Origin: Streptomyces sp. NRRL WC-3618
Lineage (GTDB): Bacteria > Actinomycetota > Actinomycetes > Streptomycetales > Streptomycetaceae
Direction of reading: 5' to 3'
Assembly (NCBI RefSeq): GCF_001280005.1
Contig: NZ_LGDW01000489.1
Coordinates: forward strand, 62,001 to 126,000
DNA: 64,000 nucleotides
In this document: one piece after another, positions 52,407 through 60,470 of the stretch
How positions within the stretch are numbered: position 1 is the first letter of the stretch
How the letters are laid out: each line of letters begins with the position of its first letter
Translations under genes and position numbers: made by a program
The notes under the pieces: generated by a model
The model's input: the letters and a program-made list of their open reading frames with translations, nothing else
Told to the model about the DNA's origin: nothing
Databases searched by the model: none

Positions 52407-52580
52407 CGAAGCTCCCCACCAGTAGCCGTTGAATACCCTGCCCGCAGCGGTCCGAGGGCCGCAGGGGCATGCCTAGTATCGCGTTGTCGGACAACCGGGT
52501 TGTCAGGTCTACCGGCGGCCGGGCGGGATGTCGGGCCTGCGGAGGCCGTACAAGACCGACCTTCGGCCGACCTTCGGGCC

Positions 52581-52886
52581 TCACCAGGAGGACTTGCGCA
52601 CCCCTGGCAGGAACCCCGCGTGCGCCTGCTCCCGCAGGCCGACCCGGGACAGGCCGAACGCCCGGAAGTATCCGCGGGGCCGCCCGTCCACCTGGTCCCG
52701 GTTACGCACGCGCGTGGCGCTCGCGTCCCGTGGCTGCCGTTCCAGCTCCCGGCGCGCTGCCGTCCGTTCCGCGTCCGTCGACGCCGGCCGCCGGATGATC
52801 TCCTTCAGCTCGGCCCGCCGCCGCGCGTACCGCGCGACGATCTCCTGCCGCTTCTCGTTCTGCGCGATCTTGCTCTTCTTGGCCAT
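52581..52886 (-). CDS. rpsN: 30S ribosomal protein S14, zinc-independent paralogue
   Basis: 101 residues: [20 protein letters not shown], then ELKEIIRRP and [20 protein letters not shown] ending GVRKSSW. It has no cysteine, so it is the C-minus form that replaces the zinc-ribbon S14 when zinc is short. It lies 14 bp after rpmB in a two-gene minus-strand operon reading away from the Zur box. GGGGGG precedes the ATG. Confidence 0.95.
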   Translation of the reverse strand: MAKKSKIAQNEKRQEIVARYARRRAELKEIIRRPASTDAERTAARRELERQPRDASATRVRNRDQVDGRPRGYFRAFGLSRVGLREQAHAGFLPGVRKSSW

Positions 52887-52900
52887 GGTGTTCGCCCCCC

Positions 52901-53137
52901 TCAGACCTTGACCCCACGGGCCCGGATCCGGGCCACCGCCGCCTCGACACCGATCGTGTCGACGGTCTTGATCCCCTTCGTGCTCAGCCGCAGCCGGACA
53001 TGCCTGCCCTCGGTCGGCAGCCAGTAGCGCTTCGACTGGATGTTCGGGTTGAAGCGACGTGACGTACGCCGATGGGAGTGGCTGATGGTGTTGCCGAAGC
53101 CCGGCTGGGCGCCGGTCAGCATGCAGTGGGCGGACAA
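52901..53137 (-). CDS. rpmB: 50S ribosomal protein L28, zinc-independent paralogue
   Basis: 78 residues: [53 protein letters not shown]. One Cys only, no zinc-binding pairs. The start is TTG at 53137 with AGAGGTG upstream; the MSAHC N-terminus matches Streptomyces paralogues as I remember them. First gene after the Zur box on this strand, so induced by zinc starvation. Confidence 0.93.
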   Translation of the reverse strand: MSAHCMLTGAQPGFGNTISHSHRRTSRRFNPNIQSKRYWLPTEGRHVRLRLSTKGIKTVDTIGVEAAVARIRARGVKV

Positions 53138-53164
53138 GGTGACGCACCTCTCTCGGTCGCGTTA

Positions 53165-53185
53165 TGCAAATGGAAGTCGTTTTCA
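53165..53185. promoter_or_regulatory. Zur box between divergent ribosomal protein genes
   Basis: A 21-bp element TGCAAATGGAAGTCGTTTTC followed by A fits the Streptomyces Zur consensus (TG-AAAATG core, dyad with TTTTCA). It lies 14 bp before rpmG and 28 bp from rpmB, so one zinc-bound Zur dimer can repress both operons. Confidence 0.85.
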
Positions 53186-53198
53186 GTAAGATAGCAGC

Positions 53199-53363
53199 AT
53201 GGCTCGCAACGAAATCCGGCCGGTCATCAAGCTCCGGTCCACGGCCGGGACCGGCTTCACCTACGTCACCCGCAAGAACCGCCGCAACGACCCGGACCGT
53301 ATGACCCTGCGCAAGTACGACCCGGTCGCGGGACGTCACGTCGACTTCCGAGAGGAGCGCTGA
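53199..53363 (+). CDS. rpmG: 50S ribosomal protein L33, zinc-independent paralogue
   Basis: 54 residues: [51 protein letters not shown]. No cysteine, unlike the zinc-ribbon form. First gene of the plus-strand operon rpmG-rpmE2-cobW-like-rpsR, directly downstream of the Zur box; short leader with a weak ribosome site. Confidence 0.95.
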   Translation: MARNEIRPVIKLRSTAGTGFTYVTRKNRRNDPDRMTLRKYDPVAGRHVDFREER

Positions 53364-53372
53364 TCAGCCGCC

Positions 53373-53621
53373 ATGCGTGAAGGAATCCACCCGGCGTACG
53401 GGCCCGTCGTCTTCCGCGACCGGGCCGCGAACCACGCCTTCCTCACCCAGTCCACGATGACCAGCGAGAAGACGATCGACTGGGAGGACGGCAATACCTA
53501 CCCCGTCGTCGACGTCGAGATCTCGAACGTCAGCCACCCCTTCTACACCGGCACTGCCCGCGTCCTGGACACGGCCGGCCGCGTGGAGCGCTTCCAGCGC
53601 CGGTACGGCAAGAACGACTAG
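53373..53621 (+). CDS. rpmE2: 50S ribosomal protein L31 type B
   Basis: 82 residues: [60 protein letters not shown]. No cysteine, the type B form that displaces zinc-containing L31 and so releases zinc. It begins 10 bp after rpmG. Confidence 0.95.
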   Translation: MREGIHPAYGPVVFRDRAANHAFLTQSTMTSEKTIDWEDGNTYPVVDVEISNVSHPFYTGTARVLDTAGRVERFQRRYGKND

Positions 53622-53662
53622 CGACGACTGGCTACGACTAGCAAGGACTGAGGGAAACACAC

Positions 53663-54874
53663 GTGCAGGTGCATGAGTACGGGTTCGGGCCCTCCGGGGC
53701 TCACGAACTCTCCGTGGCGATCGTCGGCGGGCTGCACACCGACGCTCGCAAGGCGACCGTGGCGCGACTGCTCGCCGACGTCCCCGGCAGCGTCGTACTC
53801 CACCACGACCTCGCCACGGCCGTGGCCGGCACGGTCGTGCGGACCGTCAGTGACGCCACCGGCATCCTCTCCGCGGGCGAGGCGCCCCTGGTCAACGACT
53901 GCGCGTGCTGTGCCCTGCGCGAGGACCTCGTGCCGGAGCTGCGGCGGCTCGCGGACGCCGGGCTGACCCGGCTGGCGATCGTCGAGCTGTGGGACTCCGT
54001 CGAGCCCAAGGCGATGGCCGAGGTGGTGACGGCCGGCGGCCTCACGGTCACCGGCGTCATCACGGCCGTCGACCCGGCGCTCCTGCTGCCCTACCTCGGC
54101 AACGGCGACGACCTGGCCGAAGGCGGCCTCGCCGCCGCGGCCACCGACCAGCGCACGGTCGCGGACACCTTCGCCCGCCAGCTGGAGTACGCCACCGTCC
54201 TCGCCCTCGTCGACTCCCCGGAGGCCGACGACGAGGACCGCGAGCTGCTCGCGCAGCTCCACCCGACAGCCCGCCAGGTCCCCGTCTCGGGCGGCCACCC
54301 AGGGGACCTGGCGGGCGCGCCCGACGCCTCCGGGCTCTCGCCCCTCGCCTCCGCCGCCCTCGCCGGATTCGACGTCGAGTCCGCCGCCGCCGCTCAGCAC
54401 CCGGCGTGCGCGCTGCTGCCGGCCGAGGCCGACGCGCACGGCGTGTCGACGCTCGTGTGGCACCGGCGCCGCCCCTTCCACCCGGAGCGGCTGTACGAGG
54501 CGCTGGAGGACCTGACCTGCGCCGCGGCGCGCAGCCGGGGCCGGTTCTGGCTCGCCGACCACCCCGACACGCTGCTCCACTGGGACGCGGCGGGCGGCGC
54601 GCTGTGCGTGGAGAGCGTGGGCCCCTGGCTCGCCTCGCTCCCGGACGCGGCCTGGGACATGGTCGAGCCCGTACGCCGGGCCGCCGCCGCCCTCGACTGG
54701 CACCCCGAGCACGGCGACTGCTGCCAGCACCTGGTGTTCACGTCCCCCGGCCTCGACCGCGACGGACTCGAACAGCTCCTGGAGTCCTGCCTGCTCACCG
54801 ACGCCGAGTACGCCGGCGGACGCACCGCCTGGAAACGCCTGCCGCCCGCCTTCGACACCCTCCTGGAGGTCTGA
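53663..54874 (+). CDS. CobW/COG0523-family protein with degenerate P-loop
   Basis: 403 residues. The COG0523 metal-binding motif is present as NDCACCALRED (Cys80, Cys82, Cys83), with VELWDSVEPKAMAEV following and a CobW C-terminal domain (WHRRRPFHPERLYEAL, RGRFWLADHPDTLLHWDAAG). The position of the GTPase P-loop reads GGLHTDARKAT (22-32) instead of GxxxxGK(S/T), so GTP binding is doubtful or altered. Homologues in zinc-starvation operons are thought to be zinc metallochaperones (family knowledge). GTG start with AGGG upstream; part of the Zur operon. A His/Cys pair region EHGDCCQH near 347 could also bind metal. Confidence 0.9.
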   Translation: MQVHEYGFGPSGAHELSVAIVGGLHTDARKATVARLLADVPGSVVLHHDLATAVAGTVVRTVSDATGILSAGEAPLVNDCACCALREDLVPELRRLADAGLTRLAIVELWDSVEPKAMAEVVTAGGLTVTGVITAVDPALLLPYLGNGDDLAEGGLAAAATDQRTVADTFARQLEYATVLALVDSPEADDEDRELLAQLHPTARQVPVSGGHPGDLAGAPDASGLSPLASAALAGFDVESAAAAQHPACALLPAEADAHGVSTLVWHRRRPFHPERLYEALEDLTCAAARSRGRFWLADHPDTLLHWDAAGGALCVESVGPWLASLPDAAWDMVEPVRRAAAALDWHPEHGDCCQHLVFTSPGLDRDGLEQLLESCLLTDAEYAGGRTAWKRLPPAFDTLLEV

Positions 54875-54880
54875 CCCACC

Positions 54881-55114
54881 ATGGCTCGCACGATCGAACG
54901 CAAGCCCCTCAAGGCCCGTCCCAACCCGCTGGACGCCGCCAAGATCACGTACATCGACTACAAGGACACGGATCTGCTGCGGAAGTTCATCTCCGACCGC
55001 GGCAAGATCCGCAGCCGCCGGGTCACCCGGGTCTCGGCCCAGCAGCAGCGGCTGCTCGCCCGCGCGATCAAGAACGCCCGCGAGATGGCGCTGCTGCCGT
55101 ACGTGTCCCGCTAA
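54881..55114 (+). CDS. rpsR: 30S ribosomal protein S18, zinc-independent paralogue
   Basis: 77 residues: [60 protein letters not shown]. No cysteine. Starts 6 bp after the CobW-like gene; last gene of the Zur-controlled operon. Confidence 0.95.
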   Translation: MARTIERKPLKARPNPLDAAKITYIDYKDTDLLRKFISDRGKIRSRRVTRVSAQQQRLLARAIKNAREMALLPYVSR

Positions 55115-55141
55115 CCCCCCGCCCCCACCCCACCCACCTGC

Positions 55142-55175
55142 ACCCCCGTCTCCAGAGGCCCCAGGAGACGGGGGT
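55142..55175 (+). terminator. Terminator of the zinc-free ribosomal operon
   Basis: ACCCCCGTCTCC (55142-55153) / GGAGACGGGGGT (55164-55175), perfect 12-bp stem, 28 bp after rpsR. Confidence 0.85.
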
Positions 55176-55241
55176 GCGGACGTGCGGGGGAACGCTCGGG
55201 GCCGCGTGTGCGTCAAGGTGTGTAGCGGAGCGAACACCCGG

Positions 55242-55258
55242 CGTGCACGTGCATCTGC
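55242..55258 (-). promoter_or_regulatory. 17-bp operator candidate, copy A
   Basis: Minus-strand GCAGATGCACGTGCACG, containing the perfect palindrome TGCACGTGCA (55244-55253), 131 bp upstream of the DUF397 gene. Identical to copy B at 56385-56401 in the opposite orientation. Nearby sequence 55260-55315 repeats further ATGCACATGCATATGC-like words. Confidence 0.6.
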
Positions 55259-55388
55259 TCGTGCCCATGCACATGCATATGCCCGCGTATTCGTCCATGC
55301 CCTTGCACATGAACAGAGTTATGATCCCGGCACAGTTGACCACCGCACCAATGGCCTCACCAGCCAGTGCACCACCAGGGAGCGACCT

Positions 55389-55667
55389 GTGGACCACGAC
55401 GTGTACGGCGTTGGCGCAGCCGATGAGTCCGGCGTGTACAACGGCATGGCCGCCCCGCTGCTGGACGGGGTCGCAGCCTGGCAGAAGAGCCGGCACAGCA
55501 ACTCGCAGGGTTCCTGCGTGGAGTTCGCGCGGCTGCCCGGCGGCGAGGTGGCGGTGCGCAACTCGCGCTTCCCCGACGGTCCGGCGCTGGTCTATACGCG
55601 CGCCGAGATCGAGGCGATGCTCCTGGGCGTCAAGGACGGCGAGTTCGACCATCTGACAGCGAGCTGA
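55389..55667 (+). CDS. DUF397 protein (BldB-like small regulator partner)
   Basis: 92 residues. The DUF397 core is WQKSRHSNSQGSCVEFARLP, VAVRNSRFPDGPALVYTRAE, then an acidic end. In Streptomyces such proteins are encoded beside XRE-DUF5753 regulators and a HATPase gene and bind them, tuning development or antibiotic production (WhiJ/AbaA-type systems, family knowledge); all three are here. GTG 55389 has GGGAG 8 bp upstream. Confidence 0.87.
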   Translation: MDHDVYGVGAADESGVYNGMAAPLLDGVAAWQKSRHSNSQGSCVEFARLPGGEVAVRNSRFPDGPALVYTRAEIEAMLLGVKDGEFDHLTAS

Positions 55668-55775
55668 CCGCCCCGTAGTCGTCCCGGCCCCCGCGCCGGA
55701 CGAAACGGGGCGTCATCGTCGTATCGCCCAGGGTGACGCGCGTAGAACCGCGGCGCGCAGAAGCGCCGCGGTGCC

Positions 55776-56285
55776 TCACTCGGCGGAGTGCAGCCCGAAC
55801 AGCGCCCAGACGACCTTGCCGCCCAGCGTGCCCGAGAGCGGGTGCCAGCCCCAGCTGTCGCTGAACGAGTCGACGAGGAACAGACCGCGTCCCGACTCGG
55901 CCGAGAAGTCCTCCGAGAACTCCTCGGCGTCGTACGCCACCGGGCACTCCCGGCTCGGGTCGCGCACCGCGCACACCAGCCGCTCGGTCCAGCGCATCAA
56001 GTGCAGCCGTACGAGGGGTTCATGGGCCGGCGCGTGCGCGGCGTCCGTGGGCAGCGCGTGCCTCAGAGCGTTGGTGACCAGCTCGGAGACGACCAGGCAG
56101 ACGTCGTCGAAGCGGTCGTCGATGTCCCACTGGCCGAGTGTTCTACGGCTGAACTGCCGGGCCTCGCGCACCGCTTCGTAGCGGGCGGGCAGGGCGCACG
56201 ACGCCGCGTTGGACACGGTCGAGGGATCCAGTGGCGGAAGCCCCTGCCTTAAAGGCTCGAGCATGGTCGATCCATTCGTCCCCAT
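55776..56285 (-). CDS. Anti-sigma-factor-like HATPase
   Basis: 169 residues, a lone GHKL ATPase of the SpoIIAB/RsbW class: N-box VVSELVTNALRHA, AVRDPSRECP (with the expected Asp), G-box SGRGLFLVDSFSDSWGW, and GGKVVWALF. Such proteins act as serine kinases or anti-sigma factors and in Streptomyces commonly accompany DUF397/XRE genes. The ATG at 56285 has GGGAG 8 bp upstream; GTG 56294 is an alternative. Divergent from the XRE gene. Confidence 0.87.
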   Translation of the reverse strand: MGTNGSTMLEPLRQGLPPLDPSTVSNAASCALPARYEAVREARQFSRRTLGQWDIDDRFDDVCLVVSELVTNALRHALPTDAAHAPAHEPLVRLHLMRWTERLVCAVRDPSRECPVAYDAEEFSEDFSAESGRGLFLVDSFSDSWGWHPLSGTLGGKVVWALFGLHSAE

Positions 56286-56384
56286 GCGAGGCACTCCCGG
56301 GAGATCGCGGTCGTTGCGATGCAGTCATTGCGATGCAGCGGTGGCGCGAGACCATGGTTTCGGATGCTCCCTGCGGATGCAAGG

Positions 56385-56401
56385 GCAGATGCACGTGCAC
56401 G
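56385..56401 (+). promoter_or_regulatory. 17-bp operator candidate, copy B
   Basis: GCAGATGCACGTGCACG with the palindrome TGCACGTGCA (56390-56399), in the interval between the divergent HATPase and XRE genes. Same 17 bases as copy A. Confidence 0.6.
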
Positions 56402-56596
56402 TGCCTGAATTGGACCCTCCCGTACCGCTTCTTGGTCATTTTTTCCGCCAACATTTCACCTCTGGCCGGTCTTCCCCTTGCCTTGTCCTGTGCGTACGCT
56501 CTGACGTCTTCCCATTTGAGTAACCGGACGAGTACTGCTCGGAGTGATTTAGTGGCAGACTGCGGCCCCTGGAGAGGCTTGGGGAGGGTGGCGAAC

Positions 56597-57457
56597 GTGA
56601 GCGCGGGAGAGCCTGGATCGGTGGTGCGGCGCATGCTGCTCGGATCACACCTGAGGCGACTGCGTGAGGCACGGGGCATCACGCGGGAGGCGGCGGGTTA
56701 CTCGATCCGTGCGTCGGAATCGAAGATCAGTCGTATGGAGCTGGGCCGGGTGAGCTTCAAGACACGGGACGTCGAGGACCTGCTGACGCTGTACGGCGTC
56801 AACGACGAGGCCGAGCGCAACGCGCTCCTCTCGCTGGCCAGGGAGGCCAACGTCGCGGGCTGGTGGCACAGTTACTCGGACGTCCTGCCGAGCTGGTTCC
56901 CCACCTATGTGGGCCTGGAGGGCGCGGCCTCACTGATCCGCGTCTACGAAGTGCAGTTCGTGCACGGCCTGTTGCAGACCGAGGCGTACGCGCGTGCCGT
57001 CGTCGAACGCGGCATGAAGGGCGCGAGCCCCGCCGACATCGAGCGCCGCGTCGCCCTGCGCCTGGAGCGGCAGAAGTACCTCCTTTCCACCGGCGGCCCG
57101 GAGTTCCACGTGGTCCTGGACGAGGCCGCCCTGCGCCGCCCGTACGGCGACCGCGAGGTGATGCGCGGCCAGCTCCAGCACCTGATCGAGATCTCCGAAC
57201 GGCCCAACGTACGGCTGCAGATCATGCCGTTCGGCTTCGGCGGGCACTCCGGCGAGAGCGGCGCGTTCACGATCCTGAGCTTCCCGGAGTCGGACCTGTC
57301 CGACGTGATCTTCCTGGAGCAGCTCACCAGCGCGCTGTACCTGGACAAGGCGGAGGACGTCACCCAGTACGAGAAGGCGATGAAGGAACTGCAGCAGGAC
57401 AGCCCCGGGCCGGACGAGAGCCGGGACCTGCTGAGGGGCCTGCTGCAACTCTCCTGA
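56597..57457 (+). CDS. XRE-family regulator with DUF5753 domain
   Basis: 286 residues. N-terminal HTH: LGSHLRRLREARGITREAAG, YSIRASESKISRMELGRVSF. DUF5753 follows: WWHSYSDVLPSWFPTYVGLE, VHGLLQTEAYARAVVERGM, VLDEAALRRPYGDREVMRGQ and LQIMPFGFGGHSGESGAFTI. These regulators work with DUF397 proteins. GTG 56597 is 9 bp after GGGGAGG. The duplicated TGCACGTGCA motif upstream of this gene and the DUF397 gene is the likely binding site (inference). Confidence 0.9.
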   Translation: MSAGEPGSVVRRMLLGSHLRRLREARGITREAAGYSIRASESKISRMELGRVSFKTRDVEDLLTLYGVNDEAERNALLSLAREANVAGWWHSYSDVLPSWFPTYVGLEGAASLIRVYEVQFVHGLLQTEAYARAVVERGMKGASPADIERRVALRLERQKYLLSTGGPEFHVVLDEAALRRPYGDREVMRGQLQHLIEISERPNVRLQIMPFGFGGHSGESGAFTILSFPESDLSDVIFLEQLTSALYLDKAEDVTQYEKAMKELQQDSPGPDESRDLLRGLLQLS

Positions 57458-57552
57458 CCGGGGGCCCCGATGATCCCCCAACTCCCTTTGATCGCACGTA
57501 CGATGACGTGCGATCAGACCGTGATACGGCATTGAGGGATTTGAGGGGTCAC

Positions 57553-59022
57553 ATGCCAGCGCCTGAGTACTACTTCACCGACCTCGCGCAGCAGTACATA
57601 GGCGGTGAGTGGCGCCCGGGCACCGGCTCCTGGGACATCATCGACTTCAATCCCTACGACGGCGAGAAGCTGGCCTCGATCACGATCGCCACGGTGGACG
57701 AGGTCGACGAGGCGTACCGCGCCGCCGCCGCCGCCCAGAAGGAATGGGCCGCGACCAGCCCGTACGCCCGTCGCGCGGTCTTGGAGAAGGCCCTGCGGAT
57801 CATCGAGGACAGCGAGTCGGAGATCGCCGCGGCGATCAACGCCGAACTCGGCGGCACACACCTCAAGGCCGGCTTCGAACTGCACCTCGCCAAGGAGTTC
57901 CTGCGCGAGTCGATCCGCCTGGCGCTGACCCCCGAGGGCTGGATCGTCCCGTCGCCGGTCGAGGGCAAGGAGAACCGCGTCTACCGCGTCCCGGTGGGCG
58001 TCGTGGGCGTGGTCAGCCCCTTCAACTTCCCCTTCCTCCTCGCCCTCAAGTCCGTCGCCCCGGCCCTCGCGCTCGGCAACGGCGTCGTCCTCAAGCCGCA
58101 CCAGGAGACCCCGGTCGTCGGCGGCTCCCTGGTCGCGAAGATCTTCGAGGACGCGGGCCTGCCGCCCGGCCTCCTGAACGTCGTCATCACGGACATAGAG
58201 GAGATCGGCGACGCGTTCATCGAACACCCCGTCCCGAAGGTCATCTCCTTCACTGGCTCGGACACCGTCGGCCGCCATGTCGCCGCCGTCTGCGCGCCCC
58301 TCTTCAAGAACGTGGTCCTCGAACTGGGCGGGAACAGCGCCCTGGTGGTCCTGGACGACGCGGACATCGACTACGCGGTCGACGCGGCGGTCTTCAGCCG
58401 GTACGTCCATCAGGGCCAGGTCTGCATGGCCGCGAACCGGATCCTGGTGGACCGGCGAATCGCCGACGAGTTCACCGAGAAGTTCGTGACCAAGGTGCGG
58501 TCCCTGAAGGTCGGCGACCCGAGCGACCCCGCGACAGTGATTGGCCCGGTCATCAACTCCTCTCAGGCGGAGGAGATTTCGGACGTGGTGCGCCGGGCGC
58601 TGGAGGAGGGCGCGACGGCCCTGCTCCACGGCGCGACGACGGACAACCTGGTCGAGCCCTCGGTCCTGACCGACCTCCCCGCCGACTCCCCCCTCCTCCA
58701 GGAGGAGATCTTCGGCCCGGTGGCCCTCCTCGTCCCCTTCGACGGCGAGGCCGAGGCGGTCCGCCTCGTCAACGACACGCCGTACGGCCTCAGTGGCGCG
58801 GTCCACACGGCCGACGTCGAACGCGGTATCGCCTTCGCCAAGCGGATCGACACGGGCATGTTCCACGTCAACGACGGCACGATCCACGACGAGCCCCTGG
58901 TCGCCTTCGGCGGCGAGAAGTCCTCGGGCATGGGCCGCCTGAACGGCGAGGCGGCGGTGGAGGCGTTCACGACGCGGAAGTGGATCTCGGTGCAGCATGG
59001 TCGAAGCCACTTCCCGTTCTAG
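57553..59022 (+). CDS. Aldehyde dehydrogenase family protein
   Basis: 489 residues. NAD fold and catalytic features: VVSPFNFPFLLALKSVAPAL, KPHQETPVVGG, SFTGSDTVGRHV, general base Glu in VVLELGGNSALVV, nucleophile Cys in YVHQGQVCMAANRI, and EEIFGPVALLVPF. Closest in feel to benzaldehyde/salicylaldehyde-type dehydrogenases, but substrate is not determinable. ATG 57553 with TGAGGGG upstream. Followed by a strong terminator. Confidence 0.9.
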   Translation: MPAPEYYFTDLAQQYIGGEWRPGTGSWDIIDFNPYDGEKLASITIATVDEVDEAYRAAAAAQKEWAATSPYARRAVLEKALRIIEDSESEIAAAINAELGGTHLKAGFELHLAKEFLRESIRLALTPEGWIVPSPVEGKENRVYRVPVGVVGVVSPFNFPFLLALKSVAPALALGNGVVLKPHQETPVVGGSLVAKIFEDAGLPPGLLNVVITDIEEIGDAFIEHPVPKVISFTGSDTVGRHVAAVCAPLFKNVVLELGGNSALVVLDDADIDYAVDAAVFSRYVHQGQVCMAANRILVDRRIADEFTEKFVTKVRSLKVGDPSDPATVIGPVINSSQAEEISDVVRRALEEGATALLHGATTDNLVEPSVLTDLPADSPLLQEEIFGPVALLVPFDGEAEAVRLVNDTPYGLSGAVHTADVERGIAFAKRIDTGMFHVNDGTIHDEPLVAFGGEKSSGMGRLNGEAAVEAFTTRKWISVQHGRSHFPF

Positions 59023-59066
59023 AAGTTCTAGGGGCTCTACAACTTCTCGGGACTCCTCGCGTCGAC

Positions 59067-59103
59067 CGGGGGCTTGCGGACAGATCCTGACCGCAAGCCC
59101 CCG
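59067..59103 (+). terminator. Terminator after aldehyde dehydrogenase
   Basis: CGGGGGCTTGCGG (59067-59079) / CCGCAAGCCCCCG (59091-59103), perfect 13-bp stem. Confidence 0.85.
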
Positions 59104-59160
59104 TAACTTCATCGGTGTCAGGCGGCGACGCCCCCACAACCCGATGAAAGGCGGCCGACC

Positions 59161-59700
59161 ATGGTCACCCACGTCCTCTCCGAAGCCTCCGGCGACGAGC
59201 GAGGAGCGCTGCTCGCGTTCATCGAGGAGCAGCGCGGCGGTATCCGGCGGGCCCTGCTGGGGCTGACGGACGAGCAGGCGGCGAGCAGGCCCAGCGCCGG
59301 CGAGCTTTCCCTCTCCGGGCTGCTCAAGCACTGCGCCGAGGTCGAGCAGGGCTGGATCGCGCGGGCCAAGGGAGAGGCGCCGGCCGTCAAGCGGGACGCG
59401 TCGAACTGGCACGAGTGTTTCGTGCTCGGCGAGGGCGAAACCGTCGCCTCGCAGCTCGCGTACTGGGAGAAGGTCGCCGCCGAGACCGAGGCGTTCCTGC
59501 GTTCCGTACCGAGCCTCGACGACACGTTCGCGCTGCCGCCGGACCCCTGGTTCCCGCCGGAGGGCCGGGTCTCGATGCGCTGGGTGGCGCTGCACCTGAT
59601 CCGCGAGACCGCCCGGCACGCCGGCCACGCCGACATCATCCGGGAGTCCCTGGACGGCGCGACGGCCTTCGAGCTGGTGGCCCGGGAGCAGGCCGGCTGA
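59161..59700 (+). CDS. DinB-family protein
   Basis: 179 residues, four-helix bundle of the DinB/DUF664 class: FIEEQRGGIRRALLGLTDEQ, LSGLLKHCAEVEQGW (first His of the metal triad), then MRWVALHLIRETARHAGHAD supplying the other two His. Usually metal-dependent thiol S-transferases or of unknown role. ATG with GAAAGGCGG upstream. Next gene starts 24 bp later, possibly co-transcribed. Confidence 0.85.
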   Translation: MVTHVLSEASGDERGALLAFIEEQRGGIRRALLGLTDEQAASRPSAGELSLSGLLKHCAEVEQGWIARAKGEAPAVKRDASNWHECFVLGEGETVASQLAYWEKVAAETEAFLRSVPSLDDTFALPPDPWFPPEGRVSMRWVALHLIRETARHAGHADIIRESLDGATAFELVAREQAG

Positions 59701-59724
59701 CCGGCGGGTCCTAGGCTGGACCGC

Positions 59725-60366
59725 ATGTCAGCGATCCGTCTGCTCGTGCTCGGCGCCGTGCGCCAGCACGGGCGGGCCCACGGCTACCAGGTGCGCAACG
59801 ACCTGGAGTACTGGGGCGCCCACGAGTGGTCCAACGCCAAGCCCGGCTCGATCTACCACGCCCTGAAGCAGATGGCCAAGCAGGGCCTGCTGATCGCGCA
59901 CGAGATCGCCCCCTCCACGGCCGGCGGCCCGCCCCGCACGGAGTACGAGATCACCGAGGCGGGCACCGAGGAGTGCTTCCGGCTGGTGCGCGAGGCGCTG
60001 ACCTCGTACGACCAGAAGATGGACGTCAAGTCGGCGGCGATCGGCTTCATGGTCGAACTGCCGCGCGCCGAGGCCGTGGCGCTCCTGAAGGAGCGGATCC
60101 GGGGGATCGAGGCGTGGCGGGCCTCGGTCACCGAGCACTACGTGCCCGAGGGTGGCCCCGAACAGGTCGGTCACATCGGCGAGATCATGAACCTGTGGAT
60201 CCACACGGCCGACGCCGAGGCCGAGTGGACCCAGGGTCTGATCGCCCGGATCGAGGGCGGGGCGTACACGTTCGCGGGCGAGGGCGAGCCCTTCGTCGGC
60301 GTCCTGGCCGAGGGCCAGGAGAACCCGTACGCGTCGGGGGAGCAGCACCCCGACGACTGGCGGTAG
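59725..60366 (+). CDS. PadR-family transcriptional repressor
   Basis: 213 residues. N-terminal winged helix: IRLLVLGAVRQHGRAHGYQV, GSIYHALKQMAKQGLLIAHE, PPRTEYEITEAGTEECFRL. A C-terminal helical dimerisation domain follows. It is directly upstream of a DrrAB-type ABC exporter with two 18-bp direct repeats in the gap, so it probably represses the exporter and responds to an exported compound. Confidence 0.88.
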   Translation: MSAIRLLVLGAVRQHGRAHGYQVRNDLEYWGAHEWSNAKPGSIYHALKQMAKQGLLIAHEIAPSTAGGPPRTEYEITEAGTEECFRLVREALTSYDQKMDVKSAAIGFMVELPRAEAVALLKERIRGIEAWRASVTEHYVPEGGPEQVGHIGEIMNLWIHTADAEAEWTQGLIARIEGGAYTFAGEGEPFVGVLAEGQENPYASGEQHPDDWR

Positions 60367-60370
60367 CTGC

Positions 60371-60433
60371 TAATCAAGTTTGACCAGTCATCGAGAGTGC
60401 GTTATCTTGAGGAAGTAATCAAGCTTGACTAGT
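60371..60433. promoter_or_regulatory. Exporter promoter with two PadR operator candidates
   Basis: TAATCAAGTTTGACCAGT (60371-60388) and TAATCAAGCTTGACTAGT (60416-60433) match at 16 of 18 bases; the second contains the perfect palindrome TCAAGCTTGA (60419-60428). Between them a -35 TTGACC (60380-60385) and -10 TATCTT (60403-60408) are 17 bp apart, so repeat one covers the -35 and repeat two the start region. A partial third copy TGACCAGTGATG begins at 60443. Confidence 0.7.
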
Positions 60434-60470
60434 GATGCTGCCTGACCAGTGATGTTGGGGGAGTGGTTTC

